Part shown: one piece after another, positions 23,512-33,192 of the stretch | Layout of the letters: each line of letters begins with the position of its first letter | Numbering within the stretch: position 1 is the first letter of the stretch | Origin: DYKG01 sp964596185 | GTDB lineage: Bacteria > Muiribacteriota > Ozemobacteria > Ozemobacterales > Ozemobacteraceae | Assembly (NCBI GenBank): GCA_964596185.1 | Contig: CAZQUE010000008.1 | Coordinates: 1 to 64,000 of the forward strand | Direction: 5' to 3' | Length of the DNA: 64,000 nt | The notes under the pieces: model-generated | The model's input: the letters and a program-made list of their open reading frames with translations, nothing else | The model's database searches: none | What the model was told of the DNA's origin: nothing | Made by a program: the position numbers and the translations under genes

Positions 23512-24717
23512 ATGGCAGAATTCCGCAAGAAGCTTAGCCTGGCTGAAATTGAGAGTGGTTCAATTTTCTGGAACGAACAACAGGACCGGGAAATGCAGAC
23601 GGTGATCCCGCAAACACTGGTGTTTGACCTGCACTACAACGGTGTCGATCACGCCAATCTTTCCGTAGAATGGGAAAAGCGTCGACTTTTCATTGGTGAG
23701 CCCGTTGCCTCTGCGATGCCTGAAGCCGAAATAATTTTACAGACGGCTAAAGATAAATCAGCTGTAGTAAACTGTATCATTCTGACCCCCCAGGAAAAAA
23801 TGGTCATCCGAAAACGATTGTCGCATCAGGAGCATTCGCGACGACACCTTAAATGGTTTGCCCGCGAAGATGAACTATACAGTCGTTTGCTTTCCTCGGC
23901 CCAGGATTTCATGATTGAAATTGCCGGAAAAAAAGTGCGTGGCCGGGCGGCTGATTTTGAGAAAAGAACACTATTCGTCGGAGATTCGATTCGCTTTTTC
24001 AGCCCTGGCGACGATCTGTTGATCCACTGGAACTCGAACACTGAACCGCCGACTTTGGTTATTGCAAGAGAAGAGCTGGTCTCCCGCCCACCCCTCGATG
24101 GCACCACCTCATTGCGTTCTTTGGTTGCAAGACTTTTATCGCGTCCGCTTGGCGATTTCAACGAGGGCGAAGTCAAAGGGTTGATTTTGTTGCTCGATGA
24201 GAACAAAAAGCTCTGGGAAAAATTGAGCAACCTGCAGGAAGAAAATCGTTGTCTTAAAGAACAGGTTAACATGCTTGAATCGTTGTTTGAGCAATTTGCT
24301 TCAAACAGTTTTTTCAATTCTAAAAAAGAATTCGAGCAGTGGGTTGCCGGGCACGTAAATGTATTTGAAAAAGGTTTGCGGGTTATTTATCGAAACTATT
24401 CAGTAACCTTTGCTGAAGGGCGAAAAAGAAGAATAGACCTGCTGTGCCAGGATAAAAAAGGTCTGCTGGTGGTCGTGCAGATTCTTTACAATCCTGAAGA
24501 AGCTCAGGTTGAAGAAACGATTGAATTGATCAATCATTTGCGTGCCAATATCGAAGATTTTGGCAGTGATGTTACCGGCGGTCAGTTGAAAGCTTCCGAT
24601 ATTCGTGGAATGATCATCGCTGACTGCGAAAAAGCCGATCTGGTGGAAAAATGTCTGCAGAATAAAGTTAAACTCTGTTTAGCCAAGAGTGGCTGTCTTA
24701 TCGATATTCTGGAGTAA
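23512..24717 (+). CDS. NucS/DUF91-like protein with degenerate nuclease motif
   Basis: A 401-residue protein. The start ATG 23512 is chosen by position; its GAGG is close, so an upstream TTG at 23491 is possible. Residues 1-230 are unrecognised, with two similar segments (ANLSVEWEKRRLFIGEPV and IEIAGKKVRGRAADFEKRTLFVGDSIR) that look like an internal duplication. A short coiled coil (about 230-265) leads to a C-terminal domain resembling NucS/EndoMS-type PD-(D/E)XK nucleases: EFEQWVAGHVNVFEKGLRVI, RKRRIDLLCQDKKGLLVVVQI. The expected E-x-K triad end is Q-I-L here, so it is likely inactive and may only bind nucleic acid. Confidence 0.6.
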   Translation: MAEFRKKLSLAEIESGSIFWNEQQDREMQTVIPQTLVFDLHYNGVDHANLSVEWEKRRLFIGEPVASAMPEAEIILQTAKDKSAVVNCIILTPQEKMVIRKRLSHQEHSRRHLKWFAREDELYSRLLSSAQDFMIEIAGKKVRGRAADFEKRTLFVGDSIRFFSPGDDLLIHWNSNTEPPTLVIAREELVSRPPLDGTTSLRSLVARLLSRPLGDFNEGEVKGLILLLDENKKLWEKLSNLQEENRCLKEQVNMLESLFEQFASNSFFNSKKEFEQWVAGHVNVFEKGLRVIYRNYSVTFAEGRKRRIDLLCQDKKGLLVVVQILYNPEEAQVEETIELINHLRANIEDFGSDVTGGQLKASDIRGMIIADCEKADLVEKCLQNKVKLCLAKSGCLIDILE

Positions 24718-24722
24718 AAGAT

Positions 24723-27266
24723 TTGCAAAACAAAAGTACGGTCTGGCTCGACGAATTGAGAAAAGAGCGTTTGCAAAGCTCTTCCCGTAATCCCGGCATC
24801 GCCGCTTTGATGTCTTTTCTGGTAATGGGGCTTGGTCAGATTTATGCCGGTCATGTTGACCGCGGCATTATGCTATTGGCTATCCATCTGACGAGTATTT
24901 TTTCGGCGGTGAGCATTTACAGTCGGGGCTTGTTGTATGAAGCGATCAGTCCGGTCATGAGTACCCAGGCTTTGGTTGTTGCCTGTTATGTTTTCTGTGT
25001 GGGCTACATTCTTCTCTGGATTTACAATATCAAGGATGCTTATTATCTCTCACTTTTCAGCAGCTTTCGCGATTGGTTCGAAGTTGAACGGGTTCTGCTG
25101 CCTATGCTCAAGGTTCAGAGCGATAATCTGCTTGCCGCTCCAGCGCAGGAAGAACATTTGCTCGATAACCATTCGACAATTGCTCCGGCAACGGCAAAAC
25201 AGGAATCGACCGCTGAAGACGCTGATTTTATCGAGGTAGCTGCGCATACCGTTGCTGAACCGGCCAGGTCTGTTGCTGATTCCAGCCAGTCTGAAACTTC
25301 GGCTGAAAAAGAAGCTACTGAAAAAGACGAAGCCGAAAAAGAAGTCTTTTATGCAGATGTCGACCCGGTCTCATTTGACGGGCAATCCTGGAAGCTGTAT
25401 ATCGGGCTGGCTCTGATTTTCATTCTTGTTGGCCTGTGGTTTCAAAAAGAGCCTGAGCTTTCAGCGACTACCCCGGGACCCGAGCCAGAAACACTGTTTG
25501 CCATGGCCGGCGATATGCCTGATCCAGAGTTGGTAAAACAGATTAAAGAGGCTGCGCCAAGCAGTGAGGTGGTCATGCTTGCCAACCAGGCCGCAAATAT
25601 TGAAACTACTTTTGTTGCTTCTGAAAGCATGGTAGAAGAAAAGGCCTTAAAGAAAGAAGAGGCTGACGAAGTTGTGGCGAAAGCTTTCTTCCTCAAAGGA
25701 ATGGAAGAGGTTAGTCGTGGTGATTATGCTGCAGCCTGCGCTGAATTTGAAAAAGATCTGCTTCAGGCCAGCCCTGATAAAGACACCTGGATAATTATTC
25801 TCAATGCATTCTATCGTGCTGAAAACAAGCTCGCTTACGAATTGAAATTGCGTAAGTTTCTTGAAGACTTTCCCAAGGATGCTTCTGCCTGGTTCAATCT
25901 GGGTAAAATTCTTTACGATCGTCAGGAATTTGCCCAGGCAGCTCAAGCGCTAGTGCAGGGCTTGAAATACGAACCCGATAACGTTCGTGGAAATTTCCTT
26001 CTCGGTTCAATTTATACTGATCTAAAGCTTTTTGATGATGCTTCGGTTTATCTGAAAAGGGCGGTTGAATTTGAACCCCTTAATCTGGAGTTTGTTTTCG
26101 AACTGGCACAGAGTTTGCATTTTGCAGGCAATTTCACCGAGGCAGCCAAATACTATCAGCGTGTTCTGAGCCTTGATCCAGCGCATAGTGGAGCCATTAA
26201 CGGTATAAAAGAACTTAATGCGGGTTTGAACTCTGATTCACCGGTTAGTTTGGCCGGTGTTCCAGATGAAGAAAAGGTTGTCATTATCCAGGGAAAAAAA
26301 GAGGCCAGAGTCATGGCTCGCTCAGAGTCTTCTGGAGTCTTGTATCAGGATGAAGATACGGGCCAGAATGATTTTTCCGTCCGCGAGCCGGATGGCACGG
26401 TTTTATTCGAGGCCGAGCCGGTGACTGATGTCGAAGAGCAGGTTTCAGACACAAAGCTTGTTCAGTCTCAAGAGCAGGGTAAAGCGGTCGAGTCAGAAAT
26501 TTCTGAAAAAGTTGCTGTTGCTCGAGCTGATAAGATTGACAACCAATCTGTCAAAACTGAATTGAAACAGACCAAAAATGAGGCTGTAGTTATTGTAGAG
26601 AATGCCAAAGTGCTGGATCCAAAAGATTCTGCAGCGGGGGGCAAGGCAAGCGTGCAATTGCAGACTGAACCTCCGAAGATGATAGAAATAAGTCGCAATG
26701 CTGGAATCTCTTCTATTGAGGCGGGTCTCCAGGAAAAAGAAGAGCAAGGCATCGATGAAAGTATGATGAATGCAGTTGCTCTCGAAAGCGTCGGTTCTGA
26801 TCAGGCTCTTGAAGCAATCAGAAAAAGTGCCTTCAGCGAATATTCCAAGGGAAACTGGGAAAGATCTCTGCCGCTATATCTTGAATATCTCAAGAAAAAG
26901 CCAGATCCCCGGGCTTATGATGTCGTAAGTATTATTTTTGAGAAACTGCATATGGCTAATGACGCTTTTGAAGCCAGTGAACATGCCTATAAAATGGGGC
27001 TGCAGGAATTGCCCACTTTGATCAGATTGGGTCGCCTCGCCGAAGAAACGCAACGTTATGGTGAAGGTGAAAAATACCTTAAAATGGCTTTGCAGAAAAG
27101 TCCACATCGGATTGATCTGCGCATTCGCTATGCAAGATGCCTGGCAATGAATGGCCAGTCTGAAACAGCAATTTCTGAGCTTGAATCGATAGCCCAGGAT
27201 AATTCTTCTTCTTATTCAGTTAAGACCAGAGTTGAAAACGAAATAAAACAGATTAGAAAGAATTGA
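24723..27266 (+). CDS. Membrane-anchored TPR protein
   Basis: An 847-residue protein; TTG 24723 start with GGAG 8 bp upstream. The N-terminus has a TM2-like hydrophobic domain (IAALMSFLVMGLGQIYAGHV and two further segments, residues about 25-115), an acidic Ala/Glu-rich linker, and another membrane helix near 230 (YIGLALIFILVGLW). After it come two groups of TPRs: about 315-500 (AFFLKGMEEVSRGDYAAA, AWFNLGKILYDRQ) and about 690-840 (AFSEYSKGNWERSLPLYLEYL). A disordered charged stretch separates them. The topology suggests a scaffold with TPRs on one side of the membrane. It is followed by a histidine kinase gene in the same operon. Confidence 0.85.
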   Translation: MQNKSTVWLDELRKERLQSSSRNPGIAALMSFLVMGLGQIYAGHVDRGIMLLAIHLTSIFSAVSIYSRGLLYEAISPVMSTQALVVACYVFCVGYILLWIYNIKDAYYLSLFSSFRDWFEVERVLLPMLKVQSDNLLAAPAQEEHLLDNHSTIAPATAKQESTAEDADFIEVAAHTVAEPARSVADSSQSETSAEKEATEKDEAEKEVFYADVDPVSFDGQSWKLYIGLALIFILVGLWFQKEPELSATTPGPEPETLFAMAGDMPDPELVKQIKEAAPSSEVVMLANQAANIETTFVASESMVEEKALKKEEADEVVAKAFFLKGMEEVSRGDYAAACAEFEKDLLQASPDKDTWIIILNAFYRAENKLAYELKLRKFLEDFPKDASAWFNLGKILYDRQEFAQAAQALVQGLKYEPDNVRGNFLLGSIYTDLKLFDDASVYLKRAVEFEPLNLEFVFELAQSLHFAGNFTEAAKYYQRVLSLDPAHSGAINGIKELNAGLNSDSPVSLAGVPDEEKVVIIQGKKEARVMARSESSGVLYQDEDTGQNDFSVREPDGTVLFEAEPVTDVEEQVSDTKLVQSQEQGKAVESEISEKVAVARADKIDNQSVKTELKQTKNEAVVIVENAKVLDPKDSAAGGKASVQLQTEPPKMIEISRNAGISSIEAGLQEKEEQGIDESMMNAVALESVGSDQALEAIRKSAFSEYSKGNWERSLPLYLEYLKKKPDPRAYDVVSIIFEKLHMANDAFEASEHAYKMGLQELPTLIRLGRLAEETQRYGEGEKYLKMALQKSPHRIDLRIRYARCLAMNGQSETAISELESIAQDNSSSYSVKTRVENEIKQIRKN

Positions 27267-27274
27267 AATAAAAC

Positions 27275-28276
27275 ATGCCAGGTTCATTGATCGATGCTTT
27301 GGCCCATGAAGTTGAACTTTTTCAGAATTCATTAGCCAAGGTTAAGGAAACGTTTCAGACCTCAGCTCAGGCTTCTGACAGCAAGAAAAAGATTGCCGCC
27401 AGACTCGATGATCTCGAGAACATTGTCATTGCGGCCGCGACCTCCATGCCGAAACACGTAGCCGAGAAAGCCAAAGTCGCATTTGCAGATTTGCGCAAAT
27501 CTATCGAGCCTGATTTATCTCTTGAAGAGTCCGAGCTGGTGCAGCTTTGCCTTCGCCTCCAGTCTCAGGCGGAAATGATCAACAAAAGGGTCAAGACAAT
27601 CCTGAATGCTTACAATTCTTCTGAAAATACTGCCAATGGCATCATTCTCGCTCAGGAAGAAGAGCGCAGAAGAATTTCCCGTGAAATTCACGATGGCCCG
27701 GCGCAGACCCTGGCGAGCCTGACCATGAAAATAGATTACTGCCTCGAACGACCCGAAGTTGATGAGGTTCTGGCTGCCGAACTTAATGAGCTTAAAGATT
27801 CGGTGGTAAGAAGCTTGAAAGATATCAGAAGATTTATCTTCGATCTGCGGCCGATGGCTTTGGATGACCTCGGTCTGGTTCCAACCCTCGAGCAGTTTAT
27901 CAGCGGCTTCAAAAAGCGTACCGGAGTTCCGGTTTATGTAAGTGTTGAAGGAGAAAGGGTCAGCCTGAGTCCTGACAATGAGCTGGCCGTTTTCAGGGTG
28001 ATTCAGGAAGCCTGCAACAATGCCATTAAGCACGCTGATCCTTCCGCAGTGCACATATTCGTAAAATACGACGAACACAGAAATCGCCTTTCAATAGTGG
28101 TAAAAGATGATGGTCGTGGTTTCGATCTTGAAGAAATTCGCAGAAACTACGGTAGTTTGAAAAAGCTCGGTTTGAAAAGTATGGAAGAAAGAGTTCGACT
28201 GGCGGCGGGTGAGTTTGAAATAGTTTCAGACCAGGGATCAGGCACGGTCGTTTCCTACTGGGTTCCATTGAAATAG
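27275..28276 (+). CDS. DegS-type sensor histidine kinase (HisKA_3)
   Basis: A 333-residue soluble two-component kinase. It has a helical N-terminal sensor region (residues 1-125) with no membrane segment, like Bacillus DegS. The phosphoacceptor motif is EEERRRISREIHDGPAQ, histidine near 139, followed by the dimerisation helix and a HATPase_c domain (QEACNNAIKHADPS, VKDDGRGFD, GLKSMEERV). HisKA_3 kinases normally work with NarL/LuxR-type regulators, and none is encoded here; the next genes are an NtrB/NtrC-type pair. It may be an orphan or partner elsewhere. Confidence 0.93.
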   Translation: MPGSLIDALAHEVELFQNSLAKVKETFQTSAQASDSKKKIAARLDDLENIVIAAATSMPKHVAEKAKVAFADLRKSIEPDLSLEESELVQLCLRLQSQAEMINKRVKTILNAYNSSENTANGIILAQEEERRRISREIHDGPAQTLASLTMKIDYCLERPEVDEVLAAELNELKDSVVRSLKDIRRFIFDLRPMALDDLGLVPTLEQFISGFKKRTGVPVYVSVEGERVSLSPDNELAVFRVIQEACNNAIKHADPSAVHIFVKYDEHRNRLSIVVKDDGRGFDLEEIRRNYGSLKKLGLKSMEERVRLAAGEFEIVSDQGSGTVVSYWVPLK

Positions 28277-28278
28277 TC

Positions 28279-30513
28279 ATGCTGACAGGAAATTTACAAT
28301 CCAGACTCGTTTTTCTGTTTTTTGCCCTGATACTGTTAACCAATGGTATTTTCGCCTTGGTTGCCGTTTCCCGAGAACGTATTCAACTGGATAAGAGCCT
28401 GGTCGATTCAGCTAAATTTCTCGGTCGCTCCATGCAGGGATATGCTAAAGATTGCATAATTTCAGGAAATGATCGTGATTTCAAAAATGTTTTTGACAAT
28501 CGCTCGCCCCTGCTGGCTGAGCTGAAAATTACCATTTATGACACGAACTGGTGGGCCAAGGCTGGTGATGAGGCGAGAATTCCGCTCGAGGGTTTCCCGG
28601 TTATCGATGACCCTGAGAAAATTTATTTTAAAAGCGGCACCAATGGCGCGGCCAGAGAAATTTTCTTTCCGGTTGTCGACGAAAACCGAATAATCGGCGC
28701 AATTGGGATCGGTATTCCGGGGGTAATTTCGGTTGAATCCTCCACACCTTTCTTTGACTTTCTGGTAATTCTGATCATCAACCTTTTCATTGGGGTTGTT
28801 GCAGCCGTAATTGTTTCACGCTCGATTCTTCAGCCTCTCAGCGGCTTAATGGAGGGAATAGATGCCTTTGCCGAGGGCAACTACGCGTTGCGGGTTCAAA
28901 CCACGGGACATGGCGAACTGCGCACCCTTTGTGAAACTTTTAACCGAATGGCGGCCACGGTCCAGGAAAATGTCCGTGAAAACCTTCTGCGTAACCGGAT
29001 GCTGGACGAAAAACTTCAGGAATTATGGGAGATATACGAGATTACCCGAAATATCAGTTTCAGTTTTGACCTGCCGATTATTCTCGAGCGCCTGGTCGAA
29101 AAGGCGCAAACTCTTTCTTTCAGTTCCCATTCGCAGATTGTCCTGCAAAACCGTCTTAGCGGAAAGCTTGAAGCCGTTCTTGCCGATAGAGCTTTGCCGG
29201 CGGTTAAAAGTGAAGATTACGAAAACTGTTTGAATGAGTGCTACCTTGAAGGACAATTGCAAGAGAAATTTTCAAATGATTATTCAATGATTTTCGTGCC
29301 CTTACTTTCTGCAAAGCGTGTGCAGGGCGTTCTATTCCTGGCCAAACGCGATTCTTCCGACTATTCGGAAGGAATCAGGCGGTTTTTACAGACGATAGCT
29401 CCGGTAGCTGCTTCGATGATTGAAAACGTTCGCCTGTATGAAGAACTTTCAATGTGGAACAATAATCTAAAAAACATTATGGCCAGCGTGAATGCCGGTT
29501 TGGGAGCTTTTGACCGCAAAGGACATCTGATTACCTTCAACGACAAGTTTTTCGACTATTTTTTTGCCGGTTCCCGCCCTGAAAAAGTTGAAACTATCCA
29601 GGAATTCTGCCGAAATCTGCCCGACCGATCTTTTGCCGGGCAATTATCTACTGCTACTTCAGCCTTTCTGCTGCCGGAGGAGGAAAGCCAGTGCCGCCAC
29701 CAGAACATTCGCTATAAAACGGTGTGGCAGAATGCTGATTTGCAGAAGGATTTCGAAATTCGCCTTATGCCCCTTCTGGATATTGAGCAGGTCCGCGGCG
29801 CAGTTGTTGTTTTTGATGACATCACTGAGCAGAGAAAATTTGAGCAACAAATGGTTGAATCTGAAAAATGGGCCGTTCTCGGCCGCCTTGCGGCTTCTGT
29901 TGCCCACGAAATCCGCAATCCATTGGTGGCGATTCGAAGTCTCGTTGAAATCATTGGTGAAAACGTTTCCGGGGATCTCAAAGAGCATGTTGGCGTTATT
30001 CTTGGTGAAGTTTTTCGTTTGAACCGGGTGGTAGCAGAACTGTTGAGCCTGGTCAGGCCTGAAACTGCGCAAATGGAGTATGCCCAGATCAACGACGTAA
30101 TTAACGAACTTTTGTTGCTGGTTAAACACGAAGCAGCTCGAAACAATATTACCATCCATACATCCATTGCCAATGAAGAATACCGAATTCTGCTCGATAA
30201 GGAAAAAATAAAGCAGGCATTCCTGAATATCATTCTAAACGGTATACAGGCCGTAGGAGAGGGTGGAGAAATCGAAATAATTCTGGCCAAAAAAGAATCA
30301 ATGGTTGAAGTGCGTTTTTGCAACAATGGCCCGCAGATTCCCCAGGATTTATTTGAAAAAGTTTTTGAACCGTTTTTTACGACCAAGAGCACCGGGACCG
30401 GACTTGGACTGGCAATAACCCGTAAAATCGCCCAGTTGCACGGCGGCAGCATCGACATTGTTTCCAGTCCTGAGTCGACCGAGTTTATTTTTGCATTGCC
30501 ATTGGAGAGTTGA
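28279..30513 (+). CDS. Multi-domain membrane sensor histidine kinase (NtrB-like)
   Basis: A 744-residue kinase. Two membrane helices (residues about 10-30 and 155-180) flank a periplasmic sensor domain; then come HAMP (about 180-235, LQPLSGLMEGIDAFAEGNYALRV), a GAF domain (about 260-385), a PAS domain (about 395-510), HisKA with VAHEIRNPLVAIRS (histidine near 543) and HATPase_c with FFTTKSTGTGLGLAI. The PAS-HisKA layout is of the NtrB class that acts on sigma-54 regulators. It overlaps the following NtrC-type regulator gene, so the two form a pair. Confidence 0.95.
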   Translation: MLTGNLQSRLVFLFFALILLTNGIFALVAVSRERIQLDKSLVDSAKFLGRSMQGYAKDCIISGNDRDFKNVFDNRSPLLAELKITIYDTNWWAKAGDEARIPLEGFPVIDDPEKIYFKSGTNGAAREIFFPVVDENRIIGAIGIGIPGVISVESSTPFFDFLVILIINLFIGVVAAVIVSRSILQPLSGLMEGIDAFAEGNYALRVQTTGHGELRTLCETFNRMAATVQENVRENLLRNRMLDEKLQELWEIYEITRNISFSFDLPIILERLVEKAQTLSFSSHSQIVLQNRLSGKLEAVLADRALPAVKSEDYENCLNECYLEGQLQEKFSNDYSMIFVPLLSAKRVQGVLFLAKRDSSDYSEGIRRFLQTIAPVAASMIENVRLYEELSMWNNNLKNIMASVNAGLGAFDRKGHLITFNDKFFDYFFAGSRPEKVETIQEFCRNLPDRSFAGQLSTATSAFLLPEEESQCRHQNIRYKTVWQNADLQKDFEIRLMPLLDIEQVRGAVVVFDDITEQRKFEQQMVESEKWAVLGRLAASVAHEIRNPLVAIRSLVEIIGENVSGDLKEHVGVILGEVFRLNRVVAELLSLVRPETAQMEYAQINDVINELLLLVKHEAARNNITIHTSIANEEYRILLDKEKIKQAFLNIILNGIQAVGEGGEIEIILAKKESMVEVRFCNNGPQIPQDLFEKVFEPFFTTKSTGTGLGLAITRKIAQLHGGSIDIVSSPESTEFIFALPLES

Positions 30514-30515
30514 TT

Positions 30516-31919
30516 ATGGCTAAAGTTGCCACCAGAAAATATGTGCCGACAGTTTTGTTGGTCGATGATGAAGCATCTGTTCTTTACACTCTTGAGGCGA
30601 TTCTCAAGCCAGAAGGCTACCAGATTGCCAAAGCTTCCTGTGCAGAAGTTGCTTATGAGCTTTTTCAGGAAAGTCCCTTCGATCTGGTAATTACCGATTT
30701 AACCATGCCAGGCGATTCCGGGCTTGTTTTGCTGGAAAACGTCTTGAAACTGAAACCTGATGCTCTGGTAATTCTTATTACCGCCTATGGGTCGGAATCA
30801 ATAGCTGTAGATGCCATGAAAAAAGGAGCCTACGATTATCTGCCAAAGCCCTTTGCAAACGATGATTTGAAAATTACCGTGCGGCGGGCTCTGGAAAAAC
30901 TTTATCTGCGCCAGGAAAACCTGCACCTTAAAGAGCGGTTGCAGGAAAGAACCGGAATGGCTTCAATTATCGGCGCTTCAGAGGGGATGCAGGAAGTTTA
31001 TGACCTTATCGGCAGAGTTGGTCCGGCCGACGTCACGGTGTTAATTACCGGAGAATCTGGGACCGGCAAAGAGCTGGTGGCCAATGCTATTCACAGCCTC
31101 AGTTCGCGCAAGAACAACCCTTTCATCAGAGTTAATTGCGCTGCTTTGCCGGAAAATCTCATCGAAAGCGAATTATTCGGATATGAGCGCGGCGCTTTTA
31201 CCGGAGCCGTTAATCGCAAGCTCGGTAAATTCGAAGTTGCACATCAGGGAACGATTTTTCTCGATGAAATTGGAGAAATGTCGCCGGCAACGCAGACGAA
31301 AGTCCTTCGAATTCTTCAGGAGCGTGAGTTCGAGCGGTTGGGCGGCAATCATACCATTTCCGTCGATACCCGGGTAATTACCGCGACCAATCGTGATTTA
31401 AGCCAGGAGATGCAGCAGGGCAAATTTAGAGAAGATCTTTTTTATCGTTTGAATGTTATAAATATTCATTTGCCGCCTTTGCGCGAGCGGCTTTCTGATA
31501 TTCCACTGCTGGTCGAGGCTTTTGCCCGCAAGTTTTGTGAAAAATTTTCAAAAAAGTTTTCAAAATTTTCCGATGACTTTATGGGGCGGCTGATGCAGTA
31601 TGGCTGGCCAGGCAACGTCAGAGAGCTTCAGAATCTTATTGAAAGAGTTATTATTCTTGAAGATGAAAGCCTGTTCCAGAACTCCTCAAACCGCTTCAGT
31701 ATGCGTTCAAAACTTGAAAATGAGCAGTTTATCGAAGAGGGATTGCTGGCGATGCATTATAAGGAAGCGAAAGAAGTTTTGCTCAAAACTTTTGAAAAAA
31801 AATATTTTGAGGGATTGCTGGAAAGGGCGGCTGGAAACATGTCTGAAGCGGCCAGAATCGCCGGAATGCATCGAAAAAACCTATATCTGAAACTTAAAGA
31901 ACTCGATATCAAGGATTAG
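30516..31919 (+). CDS. NtrC-family sigma-54 response regulator
   Basis: A 467-residue activator; ATG 30516 has GGAG 8 bp upstream. Residues 1-120 are a receiver domain with the phosphoacceptor in LVITDLTMPGDSG, near residue 57. The AAA+ domain (about 145-375) holds GESGTGKE, GAFTGA and GTIFLDEIGEM. The C-terminus is a Fis-type helix-turn-helix (AARIAGMHRKNLYLKLKEL). It is likely phosphorylated by the kinase encoded immediately upstream. It ends the operon and overlaps the convergent kinase gene by 11 bp. Target promoters are unknown. Confidence 0.96.
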   Translation: MAKVATRKYVPTVLLVDDEASVLYTLEAILKPEGYQIAKASCAEVAYELFQESPFDLVITDLTMPGDSGLVLLENVLKLKPDALVILITAYGSESIAVDAMKKGAYDYLPKPFANDDLKITVRRALEKLYLRQENLHLKERLQERTGMASIIGASEGMQEVYDLIGRVGPADVTVLITGESGTGKELVANAIHSLSSRKNNPFIRVNCAALPENLIESELFGYERGAFTGAVNRKLGKFEVAHQGTIFLDEIGEMSPATQTKVLRILQEREFERLGGNHTISVDTRVITATNRDLSQEMQQGKFREDLFYRLNVINIHLPPLRERLSDIPLLVEAFARKFCEKFSKKFSKFSDDFMGRLMQYGWPGNVRELQNLIERVIILEDESLFQNSSNRFSMRSKLENEQFIEEGLLAMHYKEAKEVLLKTFEKKYFEGLLERAAGNMSEAARIAGMHRKNLYLKLKELDIKD

Positions 31920-33192
31920 AGGAGTCTTCTTTCGTTTGATAGACCGATCTGGGTTGAGTAATTTTCAGATCGAAGCCTATTGTCGTGCCCTGAGGTGAAG
32001 AGCTTATCTGCAAACTCGTTCCGTGACCGGCCAGAATCTTTTCACAGATAGCCAGACCAAGGCCTAGACCACCTCGTGGGCGGGTGTCGGATTTGTCTGC
32101 CTGAAAAAATGGACGTTTGATTTTGTCGATTTTGTCTTCGGGTATGCCGCAGCCATAATCCTGAATTGAGATCCTGAGAGTTTTTTCTGTGGTTTGCACG
32201 GCTTTGATTATTACTTTGTTGTCTTTTTCCGAAAATTTTATGGCGTTGTCGAGAAGATTGATCAATACCCTATTGATCAACTCCGCATCCATCATTACCC
32301 ATGGCAGTTCTTCGACGGTTTCATAGATGATCGAAATATTGTTTTTGTCGGAAATGGGTTTCATTGAATCTATGGTATCGTTAATCAGTGACCCAAGTCT
32401 TTGCGGAGCCAGATCGAAGCGTAGTTTTCCCGCTTCCATTCTGGCAAAATTGAGAATGGATGAGATTAAGGAATTCAGATGACTGGTGTTTTTAAGTGAA
32501 ACACGTAACGCCTTTCTTTGCCCTTCAGTTAGAGGTCCGAACTTTTCACTTTCCATTAGGTCCATATATCCTTTAATTGAAACCAGTGGTGTTTTTAGTT
32601 CATGGCTCAGGGTTGCCAGAAATTCAGATTTCAAATGGTCAATTTCTTCAAGCTCTTTATAATCACTGTTTCTCTTATTAAGAGATTCAACCATGTCGTC
32701 AAAAATGACTTCTGCATTTCCGGGAAAAGTCAGGGCAATGAAGATGAATTCTTGGTTGTCTTCACAAAATGGTCTGAGCATTGCAAAAAAATCAATTTCC
32801 CCTTCTGATTCCGGGTGATCTTCAAGTTTTAGTCCAAGCAGTTTCGGCCGCTCAGGTCCTTTCTTCTGCCGTTGAATTTCTTCAAGGCTTTGATAAAAAA
32901 TGCCGCTTTTGGGAAACGGAAAATGCTCAAGAATATTTTTACCGAGCATTTGTTCTGGTGAACTGTTGAAAATCGACGCAAAGCGGTTGTTGCAGAAAAT
33001 GACCTGCATGTCGAGATTGACGGTGGCGGTACTCAATTCAGAATTCATCAATAAATCAAAGGCGCGATCGCGCAAATAATCTCTCTGGGCACTTTTTATT
33101 CTTTTGTCCTGATTCTGAACCCTTGTAATTGCAGAAATAAGCAGAATAAAACCCAGTAATGCCAGCAACAAAAAAATCGACTCATTGATCAT
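31909..33192 (-). CDS. PAS-containing sensor histidine kinase
   Basis: A 427-residue kinase. ATG 33192 starts just before the membrane helix (INESIFLLLALLGFILLISAI) and overlaps the end of the upstream gene by 11 bp. A PAS domain (about 60-170: NLDMQVIFCNNRFASIFN) is followed by HisKA (LATLSHELKTPLVSIKG) and HATPase_c (NLLDNAIKFSE, LGLGLAICEKI). The expected partner would be an OmpR-type regulator, which is not adjacent. As the last gene of the 38005-31909 transcript it may monitor envelope or carbohydrate state, a guess from its neighbours. Confidence 0.93.
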   Translation of the reverse strand: MINESIFLLLALLGFILLISAITRVQNQDKRIKSAQRDYLRDRAFDLLMNSELSTATVNLDMQVIFCNNRFASIFNSSPEQMLGKNILEHFPFPKSGIFYQSLEEIQRQKKGPERPKLLGLKLEDHPESEGEIDFFAMLRPFCEDNQEFIFIALTFPGNAEVIFDDMVESLNKRNSDYKELEEIDHLKSEFLATLSHELKTPLVSIKGYMDLMESEKFGPLTEGQRKALRVSLKNTSHLNSLISSILNFARMEAGKLRFDLAPQRLGSLINDTIDSMKPISDKNNISIIYETVEELPWVMMDAELINRVLINLLDNAIKFSEKDNKVIIKAVQTTEKTLRISIQDYGCGIPEDKIDKIKRPFFQADKSDTRPRGGLGLGLAICEKILAGHGTSLQISSSPQGTTIGFDLKITQPRSVYQTKEDSSNP

